Shown here one piece after another: positions 24,110-34,700 of a stretch of DNA of 64,000 nucleotides (the stretch's first letter is position 1; every line of letters starts with the position of its first letter). Under the pieces are notes generated by a model, which ran no database searches, had not been told where the DNA came from, and was given only the letters and a program-made list of their open reading frames with translations. This stretch comes from Centrapalus pauciflorus (taxonomy: Eukaryota > Streptophyta > Magnoliopsida > Asterales > Asteraceae): the NCBI GenBank assembly GCA_020465985.1, contig JAANYP010007123.1, positions 36,702 through 100,701 of the forward strand, given 5' to 3'. A program made the translations under genes and the position numbers.

Positions 24110-27100
24110 ATGGCAGATAGGATATTTGTGGCGAAGCATAATATGGTCCTTAATCCCGACAATAATATCCCTGAGGCGCAGGGTTATCGCCACATATTGG
24201 ATTTCCTAGCTGAATCTAGGATTGGATTTGCTCTGTACCATAACATCCAAATAGTTCTTCCATATGTCCGACAGTTTTACGAGCATTTGCAAGTTGATTG
24301 CACTGTCACCCCGACAGTTCTAAGAACTAGAATCGCTGGACAGCCGTTAGTCTTTTCTGCAGACATGTTGTGTCAGGTTCTGCAGTTGGGATCTCAGGAA
24401 CAAGAGGATGGGCCTATTGACTTTCCGTTAAGTATTAGGCAGACTGCTTTTCTGAGGATGGGATACAGTTTAGATGTTGCAAAGTCGTCGTACATGAAGA
24501 GTGGCCTGATTGGGCAATGGAGATTCTTGGTGCATGTATTCATGGTCTGTTTTGCGCCGAAGAAAGCTGGATTTGATTATATGGTGTCAAAGATCCAATC
24601 TGGGGTTATTGCATTGGTATACAATCGGAAATTCAGCTTTTCACAGATGTTTTTCTCGGAGTTCGTTCATCAGATTACGGCTCCAGAAAGGGAAAGATTC
24701 TTGTTGTACCCAAGGTTCATTATGATGTTGATAAGGCACTTCTTGCCAAACTTGCCGCTGTCGAATGATTTTCTGAGCGTTAACATCATGGACAAAAGGA
24801 TCTTCGCTGATTGTTCCTCGCACCGAGGAAGATTGGCTGTTCCTGTTGCGCGTCCACTATTCGGAGCAATTGTGGATAGGGAGTTTCAAGCCCCGGAAGA
24901 TGCCAACTGGGCAGGGGTCGTTGAGTTTCAACCGCAACAACAACCACAACAACGTCAACAACAACAGCAGCCACGCGCTCAAAGACGCCGTCAAAGACCT
25001 GCAGCAAGTCAAATCCATGCATCAAGGCCTTCGACAAGTCAGCAACAAAATGTTCAAGAAGCCGAGCCCTCAAATGTTCAAGAAGCCGGGCCTTCCAATG
25101 TTCAAGAAGCCGGGACAACAAATGTTCAGATTGAAGCTGAACAATTATGTCAAACACTTAATGAAATCTGGGAGGCAGGGCCTCATGCGAACGAAGATGT
25201 GGCTACAACATTAGTTGGTGAATTGCTCAGTCCACCTGAAGGAGAAGAAGACGTATTACGAGATGTGGAAGAGTATGAGCCAGAACAGGCTGATAAAGGT
25301 TTGACATCATCTGAATCAGAGTCGGAAGATATGGAGGAGCTGGAAGTTGAAGCGCCTGAATCAGTGGCTGCAGATCCTAGTATTCAAATCGGAACCTATG
25401 GATCTAGGTTGATAGTGAATGAAGCAGGATCGAGGAGAAGAGAGGAAAGGGAATCTGACGATTCAGACTTTGAAGAAGAGGAAGTTGCTCCCCTAGTGAC
25501 GAGGCAACGAGCCAAACGTCGTAGGTTTATGCAAGGGTCTTCTTCGGCATCCACTAGCCAGCCAGAAGTTCCCCAATCCCAACCTCAGGCCACCGCTCCA
25601 CCATCACCACCACTTCAACAACATGAGCCATATATTCCACCACAATTCATCCCTGCTCCAGTTCAGTCCATTGCATCTACCTCAACCGCCTATGCTGACA
25701 ATCAGCGGTTTATGCAGCTCAAAGCTCGAGTGGACTTTCAACATGTTCAACTCCTAAGCCTAACACAGGCAATGGGAGAAATTCAGGCACATAATGCGAA
25801 TCTAGATAAAGAAAATGCTGAATTGAAGAAGACTGTAGGAATAATCCAAGATGAGAATGTTGAGCTAAAGACGTTCGTCTGCGATCAAGCAGCCGAGTTA
25901 AGATCGATGCGCTCCCTTATTGAGCAGTTAATGAAAAATCTTCAGGCTCAGGGGGAGACATCCTGCCGGGATCAAGTAGTTGAGAGGCCAAGAGAGGATG
26001 ATGATGAGGACAATCAAGGCAATGATCCTAGCCCAAAAAGACAGAATGAGCCAGTAGATCTTTCTGCTGCTCAGACTGCTCAACCTGAGGGGGAGCCTAG
26101 TCCAGAAGGAGAAGTAGGAAGAGCTGGAGGAGAGGCAGGTTCTTCAAGGGCCTTAGATAGCAACATGATAGATGCGCTGAAGGATATTGAAGAAGAGCTT
26201 ATGGAATTTGATTTTGAAGATGACGTCGAAGAGTTGGAAGAAGGTGAATTCATTCCAGAGGACGTCGTTGACTGGAAATCAGACGATGAAGTGTTAGATG
26301 ATGAAGACGATCACGTTAATGAAGTAATAATCAATTCACAACCTGTCACTGAACTGTATGAGAGTCAAAATCATAATGTGATTGATATTGATTACATCAA
26401 GGTAGCCTCAGTTGAGGACAAAGAACTTGAAGAGGCTGAGAAAGAGCCATCTAGAGCTGATTTGATAAATCTTTGGTTCAAGAAGGAAGAAAAGAAAGAT
26501 CAGCTGAAGATGAAGAAGAAGATGAGAAATCCAAGTGCTGGAAATTTTGCTGGAGGGATTATAAGCTGGTTCTTTGACAAAGAACTGCAGCTATTTATCT
26601 TGAAAAGAATAGATGGCCTTCAATACTTGAGGCGAACACTGAGAGCGTTCAACTCTCTGCCCAAGATTGAGGTTAAGGAGCTAGCTTGGAAGGAACTGAT
26701 TAATATAGGCGAAGACCCGTACGCTGAAGTCGTGTCAAGAATTATAAGGAAAGAAGGAAGATCAGGAAAGTTCGGGCGACTCAAGCCAAGGACCGGAAAG
26801 AGGGTCGAGGATCAGTCGAGAACAGATCCTCATACAGGTAGGCCATGGGCCAGGATGGTATACAAACCTGTGAGGTGTCTAAAGAAAGTGCCAATGAAAT
26901 CGATGCCACATAATATTTTGAGCAACATGAAATGGTGGTACCTCGAGATTGACACTGCTGAAGCCATCATGGAGGATCAAGACGAGCAGGTCATTTTGAA
27001 AGTATATGATCCACTGCATTTGATAAACCTATCAAAGGACGACCTGAAAAAGCTTCATGATCAGCCTATCTTCTTTACTGAACCATGGAGATCTGAAGCC

Positions 27101-27181
27101 AGGAAGTTCCAGAAGGTAGTTAAAGTTTGTATAGATGCTGGATTATATGCAGGCAGTAGTATATATAGTTCTAGTACTTAA
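24110..27181 (+). CDS. Copia-2 third ORF, plant retroelement 3' ORF protein, 1023 aa
   Basis: Start chosen at the first ATG (24110), right after a CAG acceptor-like site. Residues 1-230 form a conserved globular region with GQWRFLVHVF (Trp at residue 137) and LLYPRFIMML. From memory this matches a domain found in 3' ORFs of many copia elements, labelled in databases as putative plant transposon protein. Then come a glutamine-rich tract (residues 272-300), an NVQEAGPS octapeptide repeat, acidic stretches, a basic RQRAKRRRF motif at 465-473 (possible nuclear signal), a coiled coil at about 531-612, a second acidic region and a C-terminal conserved block. No signal peptide or membrane segment, so it is not a typical envelope. 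It is open throughout although pol is broken. Function unknown; Copia-3 and Copia-4 carry relatives. Confidence 0.85.
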   Translation: MADRIFVAKHNMVLNPDNNIPEAQGYRHILDFLAESRIGFALYHNIQIVLPYVRQFYEHLQVDCTVTPTVLRTRIAGQPLVFSADMLCQVLQLGSQEQEDGPIDFPLSIRQTAFLRMGYSLDVAKSSYMKSGLIGQWRFLVHVFMVCFAPKKAGFDYMVSKIQSGVIALVYNRKFSFSQMFFSEFVHQITAPERERFLLYPRFIMMLIRHFLPNLPLSNDFLSVNIMDKRIFADCSSHRGRLAVPVARPLFGAIVDREFQAPEDANWAGVVEFQPQQQPQQRQQQQQPRAQRRRQRPAASQIHASRPSTSQQQNVQEAEPSNVQEAGPSNVQEAGTTNVQIEAEQLCQTLNEIWEAGPHANEDVATTLVGELLSPPEGEEDVLRDVEEYEPEQADKGLTSSESESEDMEELEVEAPESVAADPSIQIGTYGSRLIVNEAGSRRREERESDDSDFEEEEVAPLVTRQRAKRRRFMQGSSSASTSQPEVPQSQPQATAPPSPPLQQHEPYIPPQFIPAPVQSIASTSTAYADNQRFMQLKARVDFQHVQLLSLTQAMGEIQAHNANLDKENAELKKTVGIIQDENVELKTFVCDQAAELRSMRSLIEQLMKNLQAQGETSCRDQVVERPREDDDEDNQGNDPSPKRQNEPVDLSAAQTAQPEGEPSPEGEVGRAGGEAGSSRALDSNMIDALKDIEEELMEFDFEDDVEELEEGEFIPEDVVDWKSDDEVLDDEDDHVNEVIINSQPVTELYESQNHNVIDIDYIKVASVEDKELEEAEKEPSRADLINLWFKKEEKKDQLKMKKKMRNPSAGNFAGGIISWFFDKELQLFILKRIDGLQYLRRTLRAFNSLPKIEVKELAWKELINIGEDPYAEVVSRIIRKEGRSGKFGRLKPRTGKRVEDQSRTDPHTGRPWARMVYKPVRCLKKVPMKSMPHNILSNMKWWYLEIDTAEAIMEDQDEQVILKVYDPLHLINLSKDDLKKLHDQPIFFTEPWRSEARKFQKVVKVCIDAGLYAGSSIYSSST
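25049..25129 (+). repeat. 24-bp tandem repeat encoding NVQEAGPS
   Basis: Slightly more than three in-frame copies of an octapeptide (NVQEA followed by EPS, GPS or GTT). The unit length is a multiple of three, so copy-number change would keep the ORF open. Confidence 0.85.
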
Positions 27182-27210
27182 ATTTGATGTAAATAATTAG
27201 AAGCTATCGT

Positions 27211-27222
27211 CAAGGGGGAGTC
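27211..27222 (+). other. Polypurine tract, Copia-2
   Basis: CAAGGGGGAGTC directly before the 3' LTR, as expected for the plus-strand primer. Confidence 0.8.
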
Positions 27223-27891
27223 TGTTGGTACACCTTGTGTGATGATAGCAGTCTAATCGATCTATCATTGTGGTTTAAGGAATATTCAACATTTTGGTTA
27301 AACGAGTGTTTTGATATATATGTTTATATATGTTTGGATGTTATTGTTTGTGTGTTTGTTTTTGATGTAACATATTACAAGAAGTTCAAACATAAAGATC
27401 AAAGATTCATTCAAGCATAAGTAAAAACATAAGTTTCAACACTTAGGTTTTTTGAGCAAAAGAGTTAGATTCGAATCAGTTAAGGCTTGGCATTCGAATC
27501 TGTGATAGATTCGAATGTAGCCTTAGATTCGAATGAAGGCTAGATTCGAGAGTGTCTTGGTGGACAGACTCGAATGGGCCTTGGGCCAGATTCGAGTTTG
27601 GCCCACATCAGACTCGAATCAGGGTCTATAATTAGGGATAGACTCGAGTCATTAGCAGACTTTTAGCAGAATTCGTGAGGAATTGAGCTTAAGGCGATCT
27701 CGAGTTTATCATCAGCTTTAGGTCCGTTTCGGAGAGAATTAGTTCGTGGGATCGTTCGTGTGTGGTTCGTTCAGCGTCTAATTGTCTCCGTGTTTTGTAG
27801 TTGAGAGTTGTCCGTCTAACCGTTAACGAGGATTCCGCACTCGTTCACGGATCCGCGTCTAGATAGATCTCATATAGTGGTAGACCTTTCA
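27223..27891 (+). repeat. Copia-2 3' LTR
   Basis: Same length as the 5' LTR and about 98 percent identical by eye. Ends CTTTCA instead of CTTACA. Followed by the AAGGG duplication. Confidence 0.95.
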
Positions 27892-28003
27892 AAGGGATCT
27901 GATGTATTAACTTTCACAAAAACATGTGTCAGTGATTCATCTTCTTCGAATCAAGTCTAACTATCCTGTTAAGTCCAAGCCTACGGATATTTAACCAACT
28001 ATA
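27892..28003 (+). other. Target duplication and short host remnant
   Basis: AAGGG (27892-27896) is the second TSD copy. The following bases continue the decayed coding stretch that ends at 14382 and stop where the Gypsy-2 LTR begins (TGTAACATCC at 28004). Confidence 0.55.
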
Positions 28004-28323
28004 TGTAACATCCCTAATTTGAATTTTATGTAATGAGTAGTTAAGGTTTAAATTGTGTTTTGATGGATTGTTGTGGTGATTAAATAAATTTCATTTCATG
28101 AATTTAAAAATGATAATGATGATAAGAAATCATCATTGTCGTATTTTGAGCAACAATAACAATGAGAAACCGACATGGACACTTAAAAATGTTAAAACGA
28201 GGAAATATAAAGTTGAAGGGTGTATTGTGCAATTAAGGCAAAATAGCAATAAATATAAATAATGTGTGTGTGTGACCGTTCACACTACACTTATAAAGAA
28301 ATTACAACTCTTTCCTCTCTAAA
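28004..28323 (+). repeat. Gypsy-2 5' LTR, left part
   Basis: Starts TGTAACATCC. A TATAAAG box lies at about 28292. Ends with CTAAA (28319-28323), the target site of Gypsy-1. The LTR resumes at 36818. Confidence 0.8.
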
Positions 28324-30163
28324 TATAACACCTTACTTTTATTTGCATTTTTTTTATTTATTTTTAGTAATTTTGAGCGATTTGCGTAAAATGATGTAAT
28401 TTCGAGTTTTGGTATAAATAGGAGCCGAGAGTTCATTTTCCTCATTTCTTGCAAACCAAATTCCTTTTTCAGAGCTCCTCTCTCTAGAATTGAACTTCTC
28501 TCTAGCTTTTCTCCCAAACCGACAGGCCAAATCTCGTGTTCTATACGTTAACGGAAAGATCTCGAAGAGTACTACGTGAATCTCCTATTGCATGTACGAT
28601 TTCATACGGATTTGAGGTAAGAATCGATCTTTTCGTTTTCTGCATTTTCGGTTTTGAAGATATGAGATTCGAGTCTATCATTTACAGGTGATTTAAAGCT
28701 AATTTCGCATGGGTTTTACTAGAATATGATAGATTAAGTACAGTATACTCGAACACAGGCTTATTACTTAACTTATTTGTGATTTGTAGACCTGAAATGC
28801 ATGTTTAAAGCTGTAACTTATGAACAAACTCGAGTATGCTTAGAACAGACTCGAATAGAGCTAAAGACGAACTGGAGGTTCGAATCTAAGCTCAGATTCG
28901 AGGGATGGTTCGAGTTTATCCCTCCCCTGTTCGAGTCTGGCTTCGAATCTAACCCAGTTCGAGTCTGGCTTCGAGTTTGATACTCAGATTCGAATCTGAC
29001 TTCGAGTCTGATGCTCAGATTCGAATCTAGCCCCTAAATTTCGAATTTAATTGATAAAATTTACGAACAACGCATAAATTAGCAAAATAAATAGCAAAAC
29101 ATTTAGCTAGAAGTTATGGCTTATAGATGTTGGAATATTGAGCTAGCAATATTAATTTAGCACATGTTCTGTAATATTAAACTTCAGATATTATACATAA
29201 GTCGTTTAGTCCAGTTGCAAGTCAAAGCCAGTGCCAGAATATATTAAAGCCTAGATAAGCAAGTGCAAGCATTATAAAGCAATTTAAAGCGTAAATAAGC
29301 CCGAGCAAGCATTTCAGAATATTTCAAGCATTTTCAGTACTGTGAGTAACAGTTATTCTTGTTTACATGTTTTATATCAAATTGAGACATAAATTGCTTC
29401 TATATAATTTATTTGGAATTCAATAGACTTTTGTGAGTGAAGGCGAACACTGTGGTACAGGTGATGCCCAGCTTAGCCGCATCTTACATTTGATCTATTA
29501 ATATGCATATTTATCTGCTATCTATTTATTGTTCTGCATACTATACAGCAAGCTTTGTTTTAGCGTTTCTTTGTGCATCTCATAAGCATTATATTTAGCG
29601 AGCAAGCAATTCTGATGTTCACCACTATCCCTTGAGCATTATGCGGGTAGCTAGCCCCGCATCACAGATTGATCATCTGTCAGCGGTAAACCCCTAGTGG
29701 TGGCATCTCCGTTCTGCGTGAAATGTCTCAATTGTGCAGCGTTCTTTCTGGGTATTAAGCAAACAAGCAAGCAAGCAAGCAAGCAAGCACAACAGCCTTT
29801 ATAGGCACTTTCGCCTCATATTTTACATGCATTCATGAATATCTGTTTACTCACTAAGCTTTAGCTTACAGTTGCTACTCACAATTTTTTACAGGAAAAG
29901 GTAAAGAACAAGCTGGACCTTCTGCTTAGGTCTATTTTCTAATCAACCCAGAGGACTTAGCTCACTTTCAGCTTGTGGTATAGCTTTATGATGCCTTGGG
30001 TTTTGGGTAGCTGCTTTTATTTATGTTATGATGTTTTTAGCAACTTAGTACTGTAACCTTGAAGCACGTGTAGTGCATGACTTATTGTAATATTTTATTT
30101 AGCTTTATGCATTTATTATTATTCCTGGGATAAGCAAGCGTGTTTTAAAGCAAGGATGTGACA
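28324..30163 (+). repeat. Gypsy-1 5' LTR (1840 bp)
   Basis: A TATAAATA box lies at 28413-28420. TTCGAATC-type words cluster at 28855-29045, although this is a gypsy and not a copia element. A CAAG microsatellite lies at about 29758-29790. It is longer than the 3' LTR because it keeps bases 29433-29608. Confidence 0.92.
28611..28626 (+). promoter_or_regulatory. Strong 5' splice donor in the Gypsy-1 LTR
   Basis: GAG|GTAAGAATC with the junction after 28616, about 200 bp downstream of the TATA box. It matches the plant donor consensus closely. Together with the CAG at 30364-30366 just before gag it would remove 1750 nt including the PBS. Confidence 0.5.
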
Positions 30164-30166
30164 GGA

Positions 30167-30178
30167 TGGTATCAGAGC
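30167..30178 (+). other. Primer-binding site, Gypsy-1
   Basis: TGGTATCAGAGC, three bases after the LTR end. Confidence 0.93.
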
Positions 30179-30369
30179 ATTAGTTTGAGGGATTCAAGTG
30201 TTAGCAATAACACTTGGACTCAAACTTTTAAGCAAAGATATTAGTTTCGAATATCTAGGCTTTAACTTGACCTGAGATAGGCTTTGACTTTGCTTTAGGA
30301 ATTGGGAAATGGGGTAGAATAGGAGTTATGCCTATTCTTATGCAAGTATTATTTATATAATTTCAGAAC
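30179..30369 (+). promoter_or_regulatory. Gypsy-1 leader ending in an acceptor-like CAG
   Basis: Non-coding. A TATTATTT-rich run and TTTCAG end at 30366, then AAC and the gag ATG. Gypsy-2 has the same arrangement at 38725-38749, so the site is conserved between the two elements. Confidence 0.5.
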
Positions 30370-31669
30370 ATGTCTGGATCTAGTGAAGGAGCTGGAGGTG
30401 GACTCACTCCTGAACAGATCATGCAAATAATGCAAACAATGCTTAACGAGAATAATGAGCGTCAAGCTAAGTTCTTGCAGGATCAGTTTCGTGCTCGTGA
30501 TGAAGCCGAAACTAAGCGTAGAGAAGAACGTAGTAAAAAGCAACACGATGACACTGGACGCCACAACGATGACACTGATGAGGAGGAAGCTCCTGTAGTC
30601 CCTCCTAAGGGCTGCAACTTCCGTTATTTCAAGGCTTGCGGAGCTCAACCTTTTAAGGGTGCTGCAAATTCGATCGAAGCGCTTGAGTGGATCACTGGCA
30701 TCGAGCGGATTTTTATCATTAGTGACTGTGCTGAAGAATCCAAGGTCAGCTTTGCTACTACATTGTTCGAGGGAGGCGCTGTCATGTGGTGGAGGTCTCA
30801 GGAGAACATGCACGGAGCTAACTGGATTAAGTCCCTATCTTGGGATGAGTTTAAGGTCATTTTCTTTCGTCAGTACTGCCCGGCTGATGAAAAGAAACGT
30901 CTGGAAGAGAAGCTGATGTCTCTTACTCAGGGAACCAAATCGGTGACTGAGTATGAGATTGAATTCACCCGACTAAGCTTGCTGTCTGACTACCAGGTTG
31001 CTACGGAGGAACGAAAGATCGACCGTTTTCTGATGGGTCTGCACCCCGAGTATCAGAAGTTCTTGAAGCACCGGGGATATACCAATTATGCTGACTGTGT
31101 TGAAGCTGCTCGAATTCTCGAGCAGGATTTTATTCGAGCTGGAGGAGTTCCTACTTCATCTATTAACCCTACTTGTCCATCACCGCCCAAGAAATCGCGC
31201 ACTGGAAGCTATTCTGGATCTTCATCCAGATATTCTCAGCCACAGCAGTCTCAGTACCGACAGTTCAGCTCGCCTCCGGCACAACAAACCCGATCTTATG
31301 CGGTACATTCTGAGCCAAGGCAGTGTCGCCGCTGCCAGAAGTCACACATTGGGCGTTGTAACCCCAATGATGTGAGGTGCTACGTGTGCAACGAAATAGG
31401 ACATAGCAGTGAAGAATTTCCTAACAAGGTTAAAGTTTGCAACAACTGTTTACGCCCTGGACATAATGAGCATGCATGTACGCATCCGTTCAGCATAATT
31501 TACCCAAGTGCAGAGCATCATCCGCGATTGCAGCAGCGACAACACTGACCTCAGCAACAATATCAACAACAACAACAAAGACAAAATCAACCGGCCCGAC
31601 ATAGCACATCGCGAGGAGGTTCTAGTCGCCGTAACGAGCCAGCTCGGAGTCAAAATAGCGCATTCTAGA
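30370..31669 (+). pseudogene. gag: Gypsy-1 gag
   Basis: ATG at 30370 (MSGSSEGAG). The retrotransposon Gag domain is clear at about residues 80-220 (AVMWWRSQE, FKVIFFRQYCP, LTQGTKSVTEYEIEF). A serine/glutamine-rich linker follows, then a zinc region: CYVCNEIGHSSEEF has lost its last cysteine (C to F), followed by CNNCLRPGHNEHAC, which is intact. TGA at 31546-31548 ends the first open part, and a second in-frame stop lies at about 31666. The frame then runs straight into protease, so gag and pol were one ORF. Packages element RNA into particles. Confidence 0.85.
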
Positions 31670-31701
31670 TAACGGCCGAGCAAGCAAAGGAAATACCAGA
31701 T

Positions 31702-34700
31702 GTGGTATCTGGTATGTTTCTCGTTAACTCTGTACCTGCTAGAGTTATTTTTGATTCAGGAGCCAACCGTTCCTTCATATCAAACTCATTTGCATCTAAA
31801 CTTGGAATTGCACCGACTACTCTACCTGTTATCTTTGATATTGAAACGGCTAGTAATGTAAGTGTGTCTACCGATAAAATTTACCGTGACTGCATCATTT
31901 TGCTCGACAACTGCACATTTCAACTGGACCTTATCCCGATGGACTTTCACGAATTCGACGTCATCGTGGGTATGGATTGGCTTGATCATCATGACGCCAG
32001 CATTGTCTGCAAGAAGAAGTTGATAAAGCTCACTACTCCGGATGGCCGCAATATTTGCATCTACGGTGACAGAATGACAGGTGAAATATGCTTAATTTCT
32101 GTAGTCAAAGCTAGGAAGCATATAGCTAAGGGTTGCGTGTCATACTTAGCATATGCGATAGATGCTAAGTCTGAAAAGAAAGCTTTAGCCGAGGTACCGA
32201 TAGTCTCTGAGTTTCCCGATGTCTTTCCCGAGGACATCTCTGGACTCCCGCCAGACCGTCAGGTGGAGTTCAGAATTGATTTAGTGCCCGGCGCGGCACC
32301 AATTGCTCGAGCCCCTTATAGACTTGCACCTGCTGAGATGCAAGAAATGATGAAGCAATTGCAAGAATTGCTTGATAAGGGACTCATACGACCAAGTTCA
32401 TCTCCCTGGGGAGCTCCTGTTTTATTCGTTAAGAAGAAAGATGGGACTCTCCGGATGTGCATTGATTATAGGGAGTTGAACAAGGTAACAATAAAGAATA
32501 AATATCCGTTGCCCAGAATAGACGATCTTTTCGATCAGCTTCAAGGAGCCAGTTACTTTTCGAAGATCGGTCTTAGATCTGGGTATCATCAACTCAAAGT
32601 TCGTGAAGAAGACGTTCCCAAAACAGCTTTCCGTACTAGATATGGGCATTACGAGTTTCTTGTTATGCCCTTTGGTCTTACAAACGCTCCTGCGGCGTTC
32701 ATGGATCTGATGAACCGCGTTTGTAGACCAATGCTCGATAAGTCTGTTATCGTCTTTATAGACGATATTCTCATCTACTCGAAAACTGAAGCTGAGCATG
32801 CTGTGCATCTTAGAGAGCTGCTAGAGTTGCTGCGCAAGGAGCGACTTTACGCCAAGTTCTCTAAATGCGAATTTTGGTTGTGACAGGTGCTTGCAATCTC
32901 GATTTATTTATTTTTAAGCTTATCTTTTCTTAAATTTCATGCTCAGCGTTAACTTGCAAATCTTGTATCTTATCAGATACAATTCCTTGGTCATGTGATA
33001 TATGGTGAAGGAATCTCTGTGGATCCTTCTAAGATAGAAGCCATTCAAAATTGGGAAGCTCCCAAATCAGCTACTGAGATCCGAAGTTTCTTGGGATTGG
33101 CGGGTTACTACCGTCGATTCATTAAGGACTTCTCAAACCTAGCCATGCCTCTTACATCTCTTACTCGCAAGAATGTTCCCTTTATTTGGGAAGAAGCTCA
33201 AGAGAACTCATTCCGAACTTTAAAACAGAAACTCACCGAAGCACCTATTCTGGCCTTACCCGAAGGCAATGAAGACTTTGTGGTCTTCAGCGATGCTTCA
33301 TATCAAGGGCTTGGGTGTGTTTTGATGCAAAGAGGCAGAGTCATAGCATATGCTTCTCGCCAACTTAAGGATCATGAAAAGAGTCATCCGACTCATGACC
33401 TTGAACTTGCTGTTGTGACTTTTGCGTTGAAAACATGGCGACATTATCTCTACAGCACCAAATGTCAGCTGTATACGGATCACAAGAGCCTTAAGTACAT
33501 TTTCAGTCAGAAGGAGCTCAACATGCGCCAGCGACGCTCCATGGAACTCATCAAAGACTATGACTGTGATATTTTGTATCACCCTGGCGAAGCGAATGTG
33601 GTGGCCGACGCATTGAGTCGTAAATCCTACTCTGCTAAATGTCTCTATACCTTGACTCATACTTCGTTTTCATCAACTTTGATCGATGAAATTCTTGTTG
33701 CTCAAGCCGAAGCCCTAAAAGGGGAAAACCTCAACTCTGAGGACATGAAAGGGCAACTTCAGTTCTTAACCGATAGCCCTCGTGGCTTAAAGCTTTTCAA
33801 AAATCGTGTCTGGGTTCCCAAATTTGGTGATGTTCGACAGAAAATTCTTTCGGAAGACCACTTTTCTAACTTCTCGGTACATCCTGGCAGCACCAAGATG
33901 TACAACGATCTAAAAGCCGAGTATTGGTGGCCCGTTATGAAAAGAGACGTAGGCCAATATGTCGATAATTGTGTTACTTGCCGATTGGTCAAAGCGGAGC
34001 ATCAGCAGCCTTATGGCAGTCTACAGCCCCTACCGATTCCCGAGTGGAAGTTCGATCACATAACGATGGACTTTGTGACGAAGCTTCCGACTACGTGAAG
34101 ACAGCACGACGCAATATGGGTTATCGTAGATCGCCTAACCAAAGTCGCTCACTTCATTCCGATTCGCGAGAATTACTCACTAGAGAAGCTGGCTAAGATT
34201 TATATAGACGAGATTGTTACTCGACATGGTGTGCCTCTGTCAATTGTTTCCGACCGCGACAGCCGGTTCACTTCAAGGTTCTGGAGTGCACTGCAAGATG
34301 GTTTAGGCTCCAAGATCAGAATGAGTACGGCGTATCATCCACAGCCTGATGGCCAAAGCGAGCGCACAATTCTTACACTCGAAGACATGCTGCGAGTATG
34401 TGTCCTTGAGTTTAGCGGTAGCTGGGACGACCACTTGCCGTTAACAGAGTTTTCTTATAACAATAGTTACCACTCATCCATCAAAGCCGCACCTTTCGAA
34501 GCCTTATACGGACACAAGTGCCGAACTCCTACGTGTTGGCATGAAGCCGGTGAAGCACCAATCGCCGGTCCCGAGCTACTTCAGCAGACTAATGAAAAGT
34601 TCAGAATTATTCGCCAACGCTTAGAAACTGCTCAATCTCGACAGAAATCGTATCACGACCGACGCCATAAGCCTTTAGAATTCCAGAAGGACGACTATGT

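Larger units (their letters stand above)
14383..27891 (+). mobile_element. Copia-2: complete Ty1/copia element with third ORF
   Basis: Both LTRs are 669 bp, begin TGTTGG and end CA, and are flanked by identical AAGGG target duplications (14378-14382 and 27892-27896). PBS, gag, pol, third ORF and polypurine tract are all present, 13.5 kb in total. This length and gene order fit the Sirevirus-type group of copia elements that carry an extra 3' ORF. LTRs differ at around 15 sites by eye, roughly 2 percent, so the insertion is fairly recent. Gag-Pol has no frameshift but several stop codons; the third ORF is open throughout. Confidence 0.95.

Noticed and set aside
24641..25157. Antisense open frames under the Copia-2 third ORF
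   Set aside because: They mirror the low-complexity glutamine and acidic codons of the sense ORF.
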